In this document: piece by piece, positions 23,834 through 32,478 of the stretch | Position numbering within the stretch: position 1 is the stretch's first letter | How the letters are laid out: each line of letters opens with the position of its first letter | NCBI RefSeq assembly: GCF_900091555.1 | Contig: NZ_FMCX01000007.1 | Span: 1 to 64,000 of the forward strand | Source: Micromonospora mirobrigensis | GTDB lineage: Bacteria > Actinomycetota > Actinomycetes > Mycobacteriales > Micromonosporaceae | Direction: 5' to 3' | DNA: 64,000 nucleotides | Position numbers and translations under genes: made by a program | Notes under the pieces: generated by a model | The model's database searches: none | What the model was told of the DNA's origin: nothing | The model's input: the letters and a program-made list of their open reading frames with translations, nothing else

Positions 23834-25165
23834 ATGTCCCGTCCCCGTACCCAAGCCGAGTACCTGGCCCGGCTCGTACCCCCGTCCGTCGCCGGCCTGA
23901 ACCGGCGCTCGCTGCTGGCCGGCGCGGCCGGCACCGGCGCCCTGCTCGGCACCGGCCTGCTCGCCGGCTGCGGCGGCTCCGACGACGACTCCGGCGCGGA
24001 CGCCAAGACGGTCTCGGTCGGCTCCAACCAGTCGGACCCGAAGCCCAAGGACGTCATCGCCAAGGTGATGGACGGCTACAAGACCTCGTCCGGCGTCACG
24101 GTCAACGTCAACACCGTCGACCACAACACGTTCCAGGAGAACATCAACAACTACCTCCAGGGCAAGCCGGACGACGTGTTCATGTGGTTCGCCGGCTACC
24201 GGATGCGCTTCTTCGCCAGCAAGGGGCTGGCCGGCGACGTCAGCGACGTGTGGAGCAAGCTCAACGGCTACTCCGACGCCTTCAAGAAGGCCTCCACCGG
24301 CGACGACGGCAAGCAGTACTTCGTGCCGGCGTCGTACTACCCGTGGGCGGTCTTCTACCGCAAGTCGGTGTGGCAGCAGCGCGGCTACCAGGTGCCCACC
24401 ACCCTGGACCAGCTCACCACGCTCTCCGCGCAGATGAAGAAGGACGGCCTCACCCCGATCGCCTTCGCCGACAAGGACGGCTGGCCGGCGATGGGCACCT
24501 TCGACATCCTCAACCTGCGGATCAACGGCTACCAGTTCCACGTCGACCTGATGGCCGGCAAGGAGGCCTGGACGTCCGACAAGGTGAAGAAGGTCTTCGA
24601 CACCTGGGCCGGGCTGCTCCCCATCCACCAGCCGGACTCGCTGGGCCGCACCTGGCAGGAGGCCGCCCAGTCGTTGCAGCAGAAGAAGAGCGGGATGTAC
24701 CTGCTCGGCCTCTTCGTCGCCCAGCAGTTCAACGCCGACGAGCAGGACGACCTGGACTTCTTCACCTTCCCGGAGATCGACCCGTCGATCGGGGCGAAGG
24801 CCCTGGACGCGCCGATCGACGGCTACATGATGGCCCGCAAGCCGAAGTCCGAGGGCGCGGCCAAGAAGCTGCTGGAGTACGTCGGATCCAAGGACGCCGC
24901 CAACATCGTGGTGAAGAACGACCCCAGCACCCTGGTCGCCAACACCGGCGCCGACACCAGCGGCTACACCGCGCTGCAGAAGAAGGCCGCCGAACTGGTC
25001 GGCTCGGCCACCGAGATCGCCCAGTTCCTCGACCGGGACACCCGGCCGGACTTCGCCTCGACCGTGATCATCCCGGCCATCCAGCAGTTCATCAAGAACC
25101 CGAAGGACATCAGCGGGCTGCTGACCAGCATCGAGAACCAGAAAAAGTCGATCTTCACCGAGTGA
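23834..25165 (+). CDS. ABC sugar-binding lipoprotein
   Basis: 443 residues from ATG 23834 (AGGAGG 4 bp upstream). The N-terminal export signal has N-R-R-S-L-L-A-G, probably Tat-like, ending in the lipobox L-L-A-G-C. The mature part is an extracellular solute-binding protein family 1 fold (Y-P-W-A-V-F-Y-R-K-S-V-W, P-T-T-L-D-Q-L, D-G-Y-M-M-A-R-K-P). It feeds the two permeases that follow. Galacto-oligosaccharides are the likely cargo given the flanking alpha- and beta-galactosidases. No ATPase gene is present, so a shared MsiK-type ATPase must power it. Confidence 0.9.
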   Translation: MSRPRTQAEYLARLVPPSVAGLNRRSLLAGAAGTGALLGTGLLAGCGGSDDDSGADAKTVSVGSNQSDPKPKDVIAKVMDGYKTSSGVTVNVNTVDHNTFQENINNYLQGKPDDVFMWFAGYRMRFFASKGLAGDVSDVWSKLNGYSDAFKKASTGDDGKQYFVPASYYPWAVFYRKSVWQQRGYQVPTTLDQLTTLSAQMKKDGLTPIAFADKDGWPAMGTFDILNLRINGYQFHVDLMAGKEAWTSDKVKKVFDTWAGLLPIHQPDSLGRTWQEAAQSLQQKKSGMYLLGLFVAQQFNADEQDDLDFFTFPEIDPSIGAKALDAPIDGYMMARKPKSEGAAKKLLEYVGSKDAANIVVKNDPSTLVANTGADTSGYTALQKKAAELVGSATEIAQFLDRDTRPDFASTVIIPAIQQFIKNPKDISGLLTSIENQKKSIFTE

Positions 25166-25185
25166 CGGCGAGAGGGGAAGGACCC

Positions 25186-26142
25186 GTGTCCGACCTGCCC
25201 CTGATCCAAGCGGATCGCGCCGTACCGCCGCCGGCCGCGGCCACCTCCAAGGGTGGCCGGGGTCGCCGGCTGCGGCTCCTGTCCCGCACCGACCGCGTGG
25301 TGATCACGCTGATGGTGCTCGTACCCCTGCTGCTCGTCGTCGCCCTGGTCTGGTTGCCGGCCGCCGCCACCGTGCTGCTCTCCGGCACCGACTGGGACGG
25401 CATCGGCCCGATCGGTGAGATCGACTGGGTGGGTCTGAAGAACTACGACGACGTGGTGAACATCTACCCGCCGTTCGTGCCGGCGGTGCAGAACAACCTG
25501 CTCTGGCTGGCGGCGCTCTTCGTGGTCGCCACCCCGTTCGGCATGTTCCTCGCCGTCCTGCTCGACAAGGAGCTGCGCGGCAGCCGGTTCTACCAGACCG
25601 CCCTCTACCTGCCGGTGGTGCTCTCGCTGGCGCTGATCGGCTTCGTCTGGCAGCTGATCTACTCCCGCGACCAGGGCCTGCTCAACGCCGTGCTGGGCAC
25701 CAACACCGACTGGTACGGCGACCCGAACGTGAACATCTGGGCGGTGCTCTTCGCCGCCGGCTGGCGGCACGTCGGGTACATCATGCTGCTCTACCTGGCC
25801 GGCCTGAAGGGCGTCGACCCGTCGCTGCGGGAGGCCGCCGCGGTGGACGGCGCCTCGGAACCCGCCACCTTCTTCCGGGTGGTCTTCCCGGTGATGCGGC
25901 CGATCAACATCATCGTGCTGGTGGTGACGGTGATCGAGTCGCTGCGCGCCTTCGACCTGGTCTGGGTGATCAACAAGGGTCGCAACGGCTTGGAGCTGCT
26001 CTCCGCGCTGGTCACCTCCAACGTGGTGGGTGAGGCCAGCCGGATCGGCTTCGGCTCGGCGCTGGCGACCATCATGCTGGTCGTCTCGCTGGTCTTCATC
26101 ACCGTCTACCTGACCACCGTGATGCGGGAGGACCGGCGATGA
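25186..26142 (+). CDS. ABC sugar permease (MalF type)
   Basis: 318 residues from GTG 25186 with GAGGGGAAGGA upstream; longer upstream frames are unsupported. It has six transmembrane helices beginning at about residue 40, and the EAA motif (L-R-E-A-A-A-V-D-G-A) at about 221-230 that contacts the ATPase. It lies 20 bp after the binding-protein gene and overlaps the second permease by 4 bp. Confidence 0.9.
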   Translation: MSDLPLIQADRAVPPPAAATSKGGRGRRLRLLSRTDRVVITLMVLVPLLLVVALVWLPAAATVLLSGTDWDGIGPIGEIDWVGLKNYDDVVNIYPPFVPAVQNNLLWLAALFVVATPFGMFLAVLLDKELRGSRFYQTALYLPVVLSLALIGFVWQLIYSRDQGLLNAVLGTNTDWYGDPNVNIWAVLFAAGWRHVGYIMLLYLAGLKGVDPSLREAAAVDGASEPATFFRVVFPVMRPINIIVLVVTVIESLRAFDLVWVINKGRNGLELLSALVTSNVVGEASRIGFGSALATIMLVVSLVFITVYLTTVMREDRR

Positions 26143-27047
26143 CCGCGACCCTGACCCGGCCGGCGAATGCCGACATCCCGGCGCCCGCCCGCCGACCGGT
26201 CCGTCCGGCCCGGGTGGTGCTGCACGTCTTCCTCGCCGCGGTGGCGGTCGGCTGGCTCTTCCCGATCATCTGGGCGGTGCTGACCTCGCTGCGGTCCTAC
26301 GAGTACACGGCCCGCAACGGATACGTCTCACTCGGCGGCTGGACGCTGGACAACTACGTCACGGCGTGGAAGACCGCCGAGTTCGGCAAGCACTTCCTCA
26401 ACTCGGTCTACATCACCGTCCCGGCCGTGCTGCTCACGCTCTTCCTGGCCTCCTGCGTGGCCTTCGTGATCGCCCGGTTCAGTTGGAAGCTCAACATCGT
26501 CCTGCTGGGGCTCTTCACCGCGGCGAACCTGCTGCCGCAGCAGGCCCTGCTGATCCCGCTGTTCCGGCTCTTCACGCAGGTGCCGCTGCCGGCGTGGATG
26601 AGCGACTCGGAGCTGCTCTACGACAGCTACTGGGGGCTGATCCTGGTAAACGTGGCCTTCCAGTGCGGCTTCTGCGTCTTCGTGCTGAGCAACTACATGA
26701 AGGCCCTGCCGCACGAGCTGTACGAGGCCGCGATGGTCGACGGAGCGAGCGTGTGGCGGCAGTACTGGCAGGTGACCATGCCGCTGTGCCGGCCGGCGCT
26801 GGCGGCCCTGGCCACCCTGGAGGTCACCTGGATCTACAACGAGTTCTTCTGGGCGACCGTGCTGATGCGAAGCGGGGACAAGCTCCCGGTGACCAGCTCG
26901 CTGAACAACCTGCGCGGCGAGTTCTTCACCGACAACAACCTGGTCTCGGCCGGCTCGGTGCTGGTCGCGATCCCCACCCTGGTGATCTTCTTCCTGTTGC
27001 AGAAGCAGTTCGTCCGGGGCCTGACGCTGGGAGCCTCGAAGGGATGA
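26139..27047 (+). CDS. ABC sugar permease (MalG type)
   Basis: A 302-residue second permease with six helices. Its EAA motif is Y-E-A-A-M-V-D-G-A-S-V-W-R-Q-Y at about 195-209, and the C-terminus (F-V-R-G-L-T-L-G-A-S-K-G) is typical of CUT1 sugar importers. It overlaps both the first permease and the alpha-galactosidase by ATGA junctions, so translation is coupled along the operon. Confidence 0.92.
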   Translation: MTATLTRPANADIPAPARRPVRPARVVLHVFLAAVAVGWLFPIIWAVLTSLRSYEYTARNGYVSLGGWTLDNYVTAWKTAEFGKHFLNSVYITVPAVLLTLFLASCVAFVIARFSWKLNIVLLGLFTAANLLPQQALLIPLFRLFTQVPLPAWMSDSELLYDSYWGLILVNVAFQCGFCVFVLSNYMKALPHELYEAAMVDGASVWRQYWQVTMPLCRPALAALATLEVTWIYNEFFWATVLMRSGDKLPVTSSLNNLRGEFFTDNNLVSAGSVLVAIPTLVIFFLLQKQFVRGLTLGASKG

Positions 27048-29257
27048 TCGTCCACCTGCGCCGCGCGCGGACCAGCCTGGTGCTCGACGCGCGCGGCACC
27101 GGCCTGCCCCGGATCGTGCACTGGGGCGCCGACCTCGGGCCGCTCGGCGACGACGACCTGGCCGCGCTTGTCGACGCCACGATCCCACCGGTGGTGCCGA
27201 GCAGCTTCGACGCGCCGACGGTGCTGTCGCTGCTGCCCGAGGCGAGCGCCGGCTGGAGCGGGCGACCGGGTCTCGCCGGTCACCGCTCCGGCCGGGACTG
27301 GTCGACGGCGTTCCGCCTCATCGGCGTCGACGTCGTCGAGGAGCCGGCCGCCCCGGCCGACGGCGGCGAGGTGCCGGCCGACGGCGGCAAGGTGTTAACA
27401 GGGGGCCCTTCCTATACCGGAGGCGTTAACCGGGGGCCCCTCCTTGCGACCGTGCGGGCGGCGGACCCGGGCGCGGGTCTCTCGCTGAGGGTCGAGCTGA
27501 CGCTCGACCCGGCCGGGCTGCTCACCCTGCGGCACCGGCTGCGCAACGACGGCGACACCCCCTACGAGCTGCGGGAGCTGACCGCGGTGTTGCCGGTCCC
27601 GCCGGTCGCCACCGAACTGCTCGACCTGACCGGCCGCTGGTGCCGGGAACGCGCCCCGCAGCGGCACCCCTGGCCGATGGGCACCTGGCTGCGCGAGGGC
27701 CGGCACGGGCGCACCGGCCACGACGCCACCCTGCTGCTGGTCGCCGGGACACCCGGCTTCGGCTTCGGGCACGGCGAGGTCTGGGCGGTGCACACCGCCT
27801 GGAGTGGCGACCACCTGACGTACGCCGAACGGCGCCCCACCGGCGACGCCCTCCTCGGCGGCGGCGAACTGCTCGCCCCGGGCGAGATCGTCCTGGCACC
27901 CGGCGAGGAGTACGCCACTCCCCTGCTCCACGCCGTCCACTCGACCACCGGGCTGGACGGGCTCAGCGACGTGCTGCACACCCACCTGCGGGCTCGCCCC
28001 GGCCACCCGCGTACGCCCCGACCGGTCACCCTCAACGTGTGGGAGGCGGTCTACTTCGACCACGACCTGGACCGGCTGACCGCGCTGGCCGACCGGGCCG
28101 CCGAGGTGGGGGTGGAACGGTTCGTCCTCGACGACGGCTGGTTCGCCGGCCGCCGGCACGACCGGGCCGGGCTCGGCGACTGGTGGGTCGACCCCGACGT
28201 CTGGCCGGACGGGCTGCAACCCTTGATCGACCATGTCCGCTCCCGCGGCATGCAGTTCGGGCTCTGGGTCGAGCCGGAGATGGTCAACCCCGACTCGGAG
28301 CTGTTCCGCGCCCACCCCGACTGGGTGCTCCAGGCCCCCGACCGGCTGCCCCTGCCGTGGCGGCACCAGCAGGTGCTCGACCTGGCCCATCCGGCGGCGT
28401 ACGAGCACGTGCTGTCCCGGCTGGACGCGGTGCTGCGCGGGCACGACGGCATCGCGTACCTGAAGTGGGACCACAACCGGGACCTCACCGAGGCCGGCCA
28501 CCGCGGCCGGCCGGGGGTGCACGGGCAGACCGTGGCCGCCTACCGGCTGCTGGACGAGCTGCGCGCCCGGCACCCGGGGCTGGAGATCGAGAGCTGCTCC
28601 TCCGGCGGGGCCCGGGTGGACCTGGAGATCCTGCGCCGCACCGACCGGGTCTGGGCCAGCGACTGCAACGACGCCCTGGAACGGCTGGCCATCCAGCGCT
28701 GGACCGGGCTGCTGCTCCCGCCGGAGCTGGTCGGCAGCCACATCGGGCCGACCCGCTCGCACACCACCGGACGCGTTCACGACCTGGGTTTCCGGGCGGT
28801 CACCGCGCTCTTCGGCCACCACGGCATCGAGTGGGACATCGGCGCGATCTCCCCGGCCGAGCGGGCCGAACTGGCCGCGTGGGTCGCGCTGCACAAGCGG
28901 CTGCGCCCGCTGCTGCACGCCGGCCGGGTGGTCCGGGTCGACCACCCCGACCCGGCCGTCCAGGCGCACGGCGTGGTCGCCCACGACGGTTCCCACGCCG
29001 TGTACGCGGTGGCCCGGCTGGCCACCAGCGCCGCGCAGGTGCCCGGCCCGGTCCGCCTGCCCGGGCTCGACCCGGCGCGGCGCTACCGGGTCCGGCCCGC
29101 CGACGGGGTGCCGGAGCCGGCGCTGTTGCAGCTCGCCGAGCCGGGCTGGTCGCCCGGGGTGACGCTGCCCGGCGCGGTCCTGGCCACGGTCGGATTGCAG
29201 CTGCCCGCCCTGCACCCGGAACAGGCGCTGCTGCTGGAGGTGACGGCGGCCGACTGA
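27044..29257 (+). CDS. GH36 alpha-galactosidase, carrying an in-frame repeat insertion
   Basis: 737 residues from ATG 27044. The N-terminal beta-sandwich has G-A-D-L-G and W-S-G-R-P-G. The TIM barrel has nucleophile Asp476 in K-W-D-H-N-R-D, acid/base in W-A-S-D-C-N-D (537-543), and W-V-E-P-E-M-V-N-P. It removes alpha-galactosyl units (melibiose, raffinose type) after import. Residues about 117-134 are encoded by two repeats, GTTAAC plus GGGGGCCC (27394-27445), that look like inserted palindromic elements. They keep the frame and fall in the non-catalytic N-terminal domain, so the enzyme is probably still active. Confidence 0.92.
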   Translation: MIVHLRRARTSLVLDARGTGLPRIVHWGADLGPLGDDDLAALVDATIPPVVPSSFDAPTVLSLLPEASAGWSGRPGLAGHRSGRDWSTAFRLIGVDVVEEPAAPADGGEVPADGGKVLTGGPSYTGGVNRGPLLATVRAADPGAGLSLRVELTLDPAGLLTLRHRLRNDGDTPYELRELTAVLPVPPVATELLDLTGRWCRERAPQRHPWPMGTWLREGRHGRTGHDATLLLVAGTPGFGFGHGEVWAVHTAWSGDHLTYAERRPTGDALLGGGELLAPGEIVLAPGEEYATPLLHAVHSTTGLDGLSDVLHTHLRARPGHPRTPRPVTLNVWEAVYFDHDLDRLTALADRAAEVGVERFVLDDGWFAGRRHDRAGLGDWWVDPDVWPDGLQPLIDHVRSRGMQFGLWVEPEMVNPDSELFRAHPDWVLQAPDRLPLPWRHQQVLDLAHPAAYEHVLSRLDAVLRGHDGIAYLKWDHNRDLTEAGHRGRPGVHGQTVAAYRLLDELRARHPGLEIESCSSGGARVDLEILRRTDRVWASDCNDALERLAIQRWTGLLLPPELVGSHIGPTRSHTTGRVHDLGFRAVTALFGHHGIEWDIGAISPAERAELAAWVALHKRLRPLLHAGRVVRVDHPDPAVQAHGVVAHDGSHAVYAVARLATSAAQVPGPVRLPGLDPARRYRVRPADGVPEPALLQLAEPGWSPGVTLPGAVLATVGLQLPALHPEQALLLEVTAAD
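27394..27445. repeat. Two direct copies of a GTTAAC/GGGGGCCC repeat inside a gene
   Basis: The copies GTTAACAGGGGGCCCTTCCT (27394-27413) and GTTAACCGGGGGCCCCTCC (27425-27443) are 31 bp apart and share their core with the 44-bp palindrome at 16989-17032. They lie inside the alpha-galactosidase frame without disrupting it. Confidence 0.75.
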
Positions 29258-29383
29258 GGTCCCGGCAGCGCTCGGATGGTCAGGCCGGGTTCCCGGTCTG
29301 CCGCAGCGCCCGGACGGCAGCGGCACCCGGGAGAAACCTCCGCGTCGCCGAGGGGTGACGGCGGGGCCGGCGCGAACCACTGT

Positions 29384-29409
29384 CCGCCTCCTCCCCTGGT
29401 AGGAGGCGG
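29384..29409 (+). terminator. Hairpin after the galactoside operon
   Basis: A 9-bp perfect stem, CCGCCTCCT/AGGAGGCGG with an 8-nt loop, lies 127 bp after the alpha-galactosidase stop. There is no T-run, as is common in high-GC actinobacteria. It probably ends the importer/alpha-galactosidase transcript. Confidence 0.5.
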
Positions 29410-29484
29410 CGCTCGGACCGCAGGCCGCGATCGGGGCCCGAGGTCGGGCGCGCCCGGCGGATCCGGTCAGCAGCATCTACAGGC

Positions 29485-30414
29485 ATGACTACCGCAGTGC
29501 ACCGGGCGGCACACTGGCACCGCCCCCTGATGGTCTTCGTGTCGGTGATGGCGTTGCTCGCCGTCGTCGCCGCGGTCGGCATCGTCGCCGACCCGCGCGT
29601 GCTCCTCGGCGCGCCGATCTGGCTCAAGCCGTTCAAGTTCGCCGTCTCCTTCGTGCTGTACGGCACCACCCTGGCCTGGATGCTCTCCCTGCTGCCCCGG
29701 CGCAGCCGGCTGGCGGACCGGGCGGGCACCGTCGTCGTCGCGATGTCGGTGGCCGAGATGGTGGTGATCGTCGGACAGGTGCTGCGCGGCACCACCAGCC
29801 ACTACAACGAGACGACACCGCTGAACGCCGCGCTGTGGCAGGCGATGGGCGCGTCGATCATGGTGCTGTTCGTGGCGCACCTGGTCATCGGCATCGTGGT
29901 GCTGCGCCGGCCGCTCGCCGACCGCACCGCCCGGTACGCGGTCGGACTGGGCCTCGGCCTGACGTTGCTGGGCATGCTGGCGGCCGTGCCGATGGTGCTG
30001 CCCAGCCGGGCACCGGGGATCGAGGGGGTCGCCGGGGCGCACAGCGTGGGTGTCGCCGACGGCGGGCCGGGATTGCCGCTGGTCGGTTGGAGCACCGTCG
30101 GCGGGGACCTGCGGATCGGGCACTTCGTGGGACTGCACGCCCTCCAGGCGCTGCCGATCCTGGCGATCCTGCTGAGCCGGTTCGGCCGCACCTGGCTCGA
30201 CGAGCGTCGCCGGGTGCGGCTGCTGGTCGTCGCGGGTGGGGCCTACGGCGTACTCACGGTGTTGTTGACCTGGCAGGCGTTGCGCGGGCAGCCGCTGCTG
30301 CGCCCGGACGCGCTCACCCTGGCCGCCTGGGCGGGACTGGTGGCGGCGACCGCGATAGCGGCCGGCGTGGTGGCGGCGGGCCGGAGTCGCCCGGCAATGG
30401 CGCTGGCCGGATGA
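29485..30414 (+). CDS. Polytopic membrane protein, hypothetical
   Basis: A 309-residue protein with about eight hydrophobic segments. It starts H-R-P-L-M-V-F-V-S-V-M-A-L-L-A-V and includes a conserved-looking W-L-K-P-F-K-F-A-V-S-F motif at about 46-56 and I-G-H-F-V-G-L-H-A-L-Q-A-L-P at about 208-221. The His residues in the latter could bind metal or heme, but no family is recognised with confidence. The two-component pair that follows (96 bp away) may or may not be linked. Confidence 0.72.
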   Translation: MTTAVHRAAHWHRPLMVFVSVMALLAVVAAVGIVADPRVLLGAPIWLKPFKFAVSFVLYGTTLAWMLSLLPRRSRLADRAGTVVVAMSVAEMVVIVGQVLRGTTSHYNETTPLNAALWQAMGASIMVLFVAHLVIGIVVLRRPLADRTARYAVGLGLGLTLLGMLAAVPMVLPSRAPGIEGVAGAHSVGVADGGPGLPLVGWSTVGGDLRIGHFVGLHALQALPILAILLSRFGRTWLDERRRVRLLVVAGGAYGVLTVLLTWQALRGQPLLRPDALTLAAWAGLVAATAIAAGVVAAGRSRPAMALAG

Positions 30415-30415
30415 C

Positions 30416-30466
30416 CGGCACCGGGCACCGGGCACCGGGCACCGGGCACCGGGCACCGGGCACCGG
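30416..30466. repeat. Tandem repeat of CCGGGCA (about seven copies)
   Basis: Six exact CCGGGCA units (30421-30462) are flanked by near-copies. They fill most of the space between the membrane protein stop and the histidine kinase start at 30510. A simple-sequence array like this can change copy number by slippage, which would alter spacing upstream of the kinase gene. Confidence 0.85.
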
Positions 30467-30509
30467 CCAACGATCGCGGTCGCCGAGCCGCGGCGCCTAG
30501 GCTGACCCG

Positions 30510-31838
30510 ATGGGATGGCTGGGGCGACTGTTCGACGCGCGGGACACGTTCGCGCGGGTGCTGCTGCTCGACCTCAGCGGCGTCGGCTATCTGCTCTTCG
30601 GCACCCACGACGGACGGGCGCCGACGCTCACCCAGTGGGTCCTCGCGGTCGTCGCGTTCGCCGTCGTCCTGGTGCTGCACCGCCGGCCGCTGGTCAACCT
30701 GCTGGTCCAGGCCGCCTTGCTGGCGCTCGCCATCCAGCTGGTCGACGACACGACGATCAACCAGGTGGGCGCCAGCTGGGCGCTGGTCGAGCTGGCCATC
30801 TGGGCGCAGCGGCCGCGGACCGTCTGGCTGGCCGCCGCGCTGCTCGCCGTGGTCGACCTGACCGACTCGATCGGCGACCCGTTCCGGCGGGTCCTCTCCG
30901 GCGTGTTCGGGCTGACCGTGGAGGTCGGCCTGCCGCTGCTGCTCGGCCTGGTCATCCGGACCACCGGGGAACTCGGCCGGCAGGCGGCGGACCGGGCGGC
31001 GGAGGAGCAGCGCCGGCGGGAGTCGGAGAGCCGCGCCGCGCGCGCCGAGGAACGCAGCGCCATCGCCCGCGAACTGCACGACGTGGTCGCGCACCACGTG
31101 GCGTCGATGGTGCTGCGGGTCGGCGTGGCCCGGCACGTGCTCACCGACCTGGATCCGCGGGTGGGCGCGGTCTTCGACGACGTGCACGGCACGGGGACCG
31201 CCGCCCTGGCGGACCTGCGCCGGCTGGTCGCGGTCCTGCGCGACCCCGACGGGGTACGCGGCGACGCGGCCCTGACCGCGATCGAGCCGTCGGCCGTCCC
31301 GGCGGCGCTGGGCGCGGCGGTCGACCGGGCCCGGCAGGCCGGGATCACCGTGGAGGCCGACGTCGACCCGGCGGTCGGCTCCCTCGACGCGGTCCGGGGC
31401 CTGGCGGTGCTGCGGCTGACCCAGGAGGCGCTGACCAACGTGGCCAAGCACGCCGGTACGTCCGCCCGCGCCCGCCTGTCGGTCGCCGTGGTCGACGGGG
31501 CCGTGCACTGGGAGGTGTCCGACGACGGGCGTGGTCAGGTGGCCGCGACGGTGCCGTCCGTCGGCGGCCACGGGATCACCGGCATGCGGGAGCGGGTCGA
31601 GGTCCTCGGGGGTGTGCTGGCGGCGGGCCCGGCCAGGACGGGCTGGCGGGTGGCCACCGTCCTGCCGGTCGTCGGCTCCCGGCCGGTGGTCGCCCCCGCC
31701 GGCGCTCCGAGCCCGGCGTCAGCCCACGCAGCCACGTCCGCGCCGCTGCCGCCACCACCCCGGGAAGCCACGCTCGCCTCCCTGCCGGTGTCACCCGGCG
31801 AGGCCGGGCCCGCGCCGCTGCCGGCGGGGCCCGCGTGA
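30510..31838 (+). CDS. DesK/NarL-type sensor histidine kinase
   Basis: 442 residues. Residues 15-150 form five or six membrane helices with no large outer domain. A charged coiled coil (about 155-182) leads to the HisKA_3 domain with phospho-acceptor His190 in R-E-L-H-D-V-V-A-H-H-V. The HATPase has T-Q-E-A-L-T-N-V-A-K-H-A, D-D-G-R-G and G-I-T-G-M-R-E-R. A Pro/Ala-rich tail of about 60 residues is extra. The stop overlaps the start of the response regulator (GTGA). Confidence 0.9.
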   Translation: MGWLGRLFDARDTFARVLLLDLSGVGYLLFGTHDGRAPTLTQWVLAVVAFAVVLVLHRRPLVNLLVQAALLALAIQLVDDTTINQVGASWALVELAIWAQRPRTVWLAAALLAVVDLTDSIGDPFRRVLSGVFGLTVEVGLPLLLGLVIRTTGELGRQAADRAAEEQRRRESESRAARAEERSAIARELHDVVAHHVASMVLRVGVARHVLTDLDPRVGAVFDDVHGTGTAALADLRRLVAVLRDPDGVRGDAALTAIEPSAVPAALGAAVDRARQAGITVEADVDPAVGSLDAVRGLAVLRLTQEALTNVAKHAGTSARARLSVAVVDGAVHWEVSDDGRGQVAATVPSVGGHGITGMRERVEVLGGVLAAGPARTGWRVATVLPVVGSRPVVAPAGAPSPASAHAATSAPLPPPPREATLASLPVSPGEAGPAPLPAGPA

Positions 31839-32461
31839 TCCGGGTCCTGCTGGTGGACGATCAGCACCTGATCCGGGCGGGTCTGCGCATGCTCTGCGAC
31901 GCCCAGCCGGACATCGAGGTCGTCGGCGAGGCCGACAACGGCCGTGACGCGGTCGCCGTCGCCGGGCGGCTCGTCCCCGACGTCGTGGTGATGGATCTGC
32001 GGATGCCCGGCGTCGACGGGATCACCGCGACCAGCCGCATCCTCGCCGACCGGCCCGCCACCCGCGTCCTGGTGCTGACCACGTTCGGCGACGACGACCA
32101 CCTCTATCCGGCGCTGACCGCGGGTGCGTGCGGGTTCCTGCTCAAGGACGCGCCCCCGGCGGAACTGCTCGACGGCATCCGCCGCGCCGCCGGTGGGGAC
32201 AGCCCGTTCAGCCCGGAGGTGCTGCGCCGCCTGGTGCAGCGCGCGGTGCACGCCCGGGCCGGGACGCCTCCGCCGGCCCCGGGGCTGACCGCGCGGGAAC
32301 GGGACGTGCTGGACCTCGTAGCCGAGGGGCTGTCCAACGCGGAGATCGCCGACCGGCTGCACATCGGCGTCACCACGGTGAAGACCCACATCACCAGCCT
32401 GATGACCAAGACCAACAGCCCCAACCGGGTACGCCTGGCCCTGTTCGCCCGCGGCGCCTGA
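31835..32461 (+). CDS. NarL/LuxR-type response regulator
   Basis: 208 residues from GTG 31835. The receiver domain has D-D-Q at 8-10, phospho-acceptor Asp54 in V-V-M-D-L-R-M-P-G and Lys near 104. The LuxR HTH at the C-terminus has L-T-A-R-E-R-D-V-L-D-L-V-A-E-G-L-S-N-A-E-I-A and T-V-K-T-H-I. It is the partner of the kinase it overlaps. Targets are unknown; the adjacent membrane genes are candidates. Confidence 0.92.
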   Translation: MIRVLLVDDQHLIRAGLRMLCDAQPDIEVVGEADNGRDAVAVAGRLVPDVVVMDLRMPGVDGITATSRILADRPATRVLVLTTFGDDDHLYPALTAGACGFLLKDAPPAELLDGIRRAAGGDSPFSPEVLRRLVQRAVHARAGTPPPAPGLTARERDVLDLVAEGLSNAEIADRLHIGVTTVKTHITSLMTKTNSPNRVRLALFARGA

Positions 32462-32478
32462 GCCGGGCGGACGCCGGC

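Noticed and set aside
23575..26142. An 855-residue frame covering the sugar-binding protein region
   Set aside because: The frame is real only from GTG 25186 (first permease). Upstream it is an out-of-frame read of the binding-protein gene.
20799..29257. Start of a secondary-metabolite gene cluster
   Set aside because: No PKS, NRPS, terpene or RiPP enzymes are present; all genes fit sugar uptake and hydrolysis.
30416..30466. Possible CRISPR array
   Set aside because: The repeat is seven bases long with no spacers, so it is simple tandem repetition.
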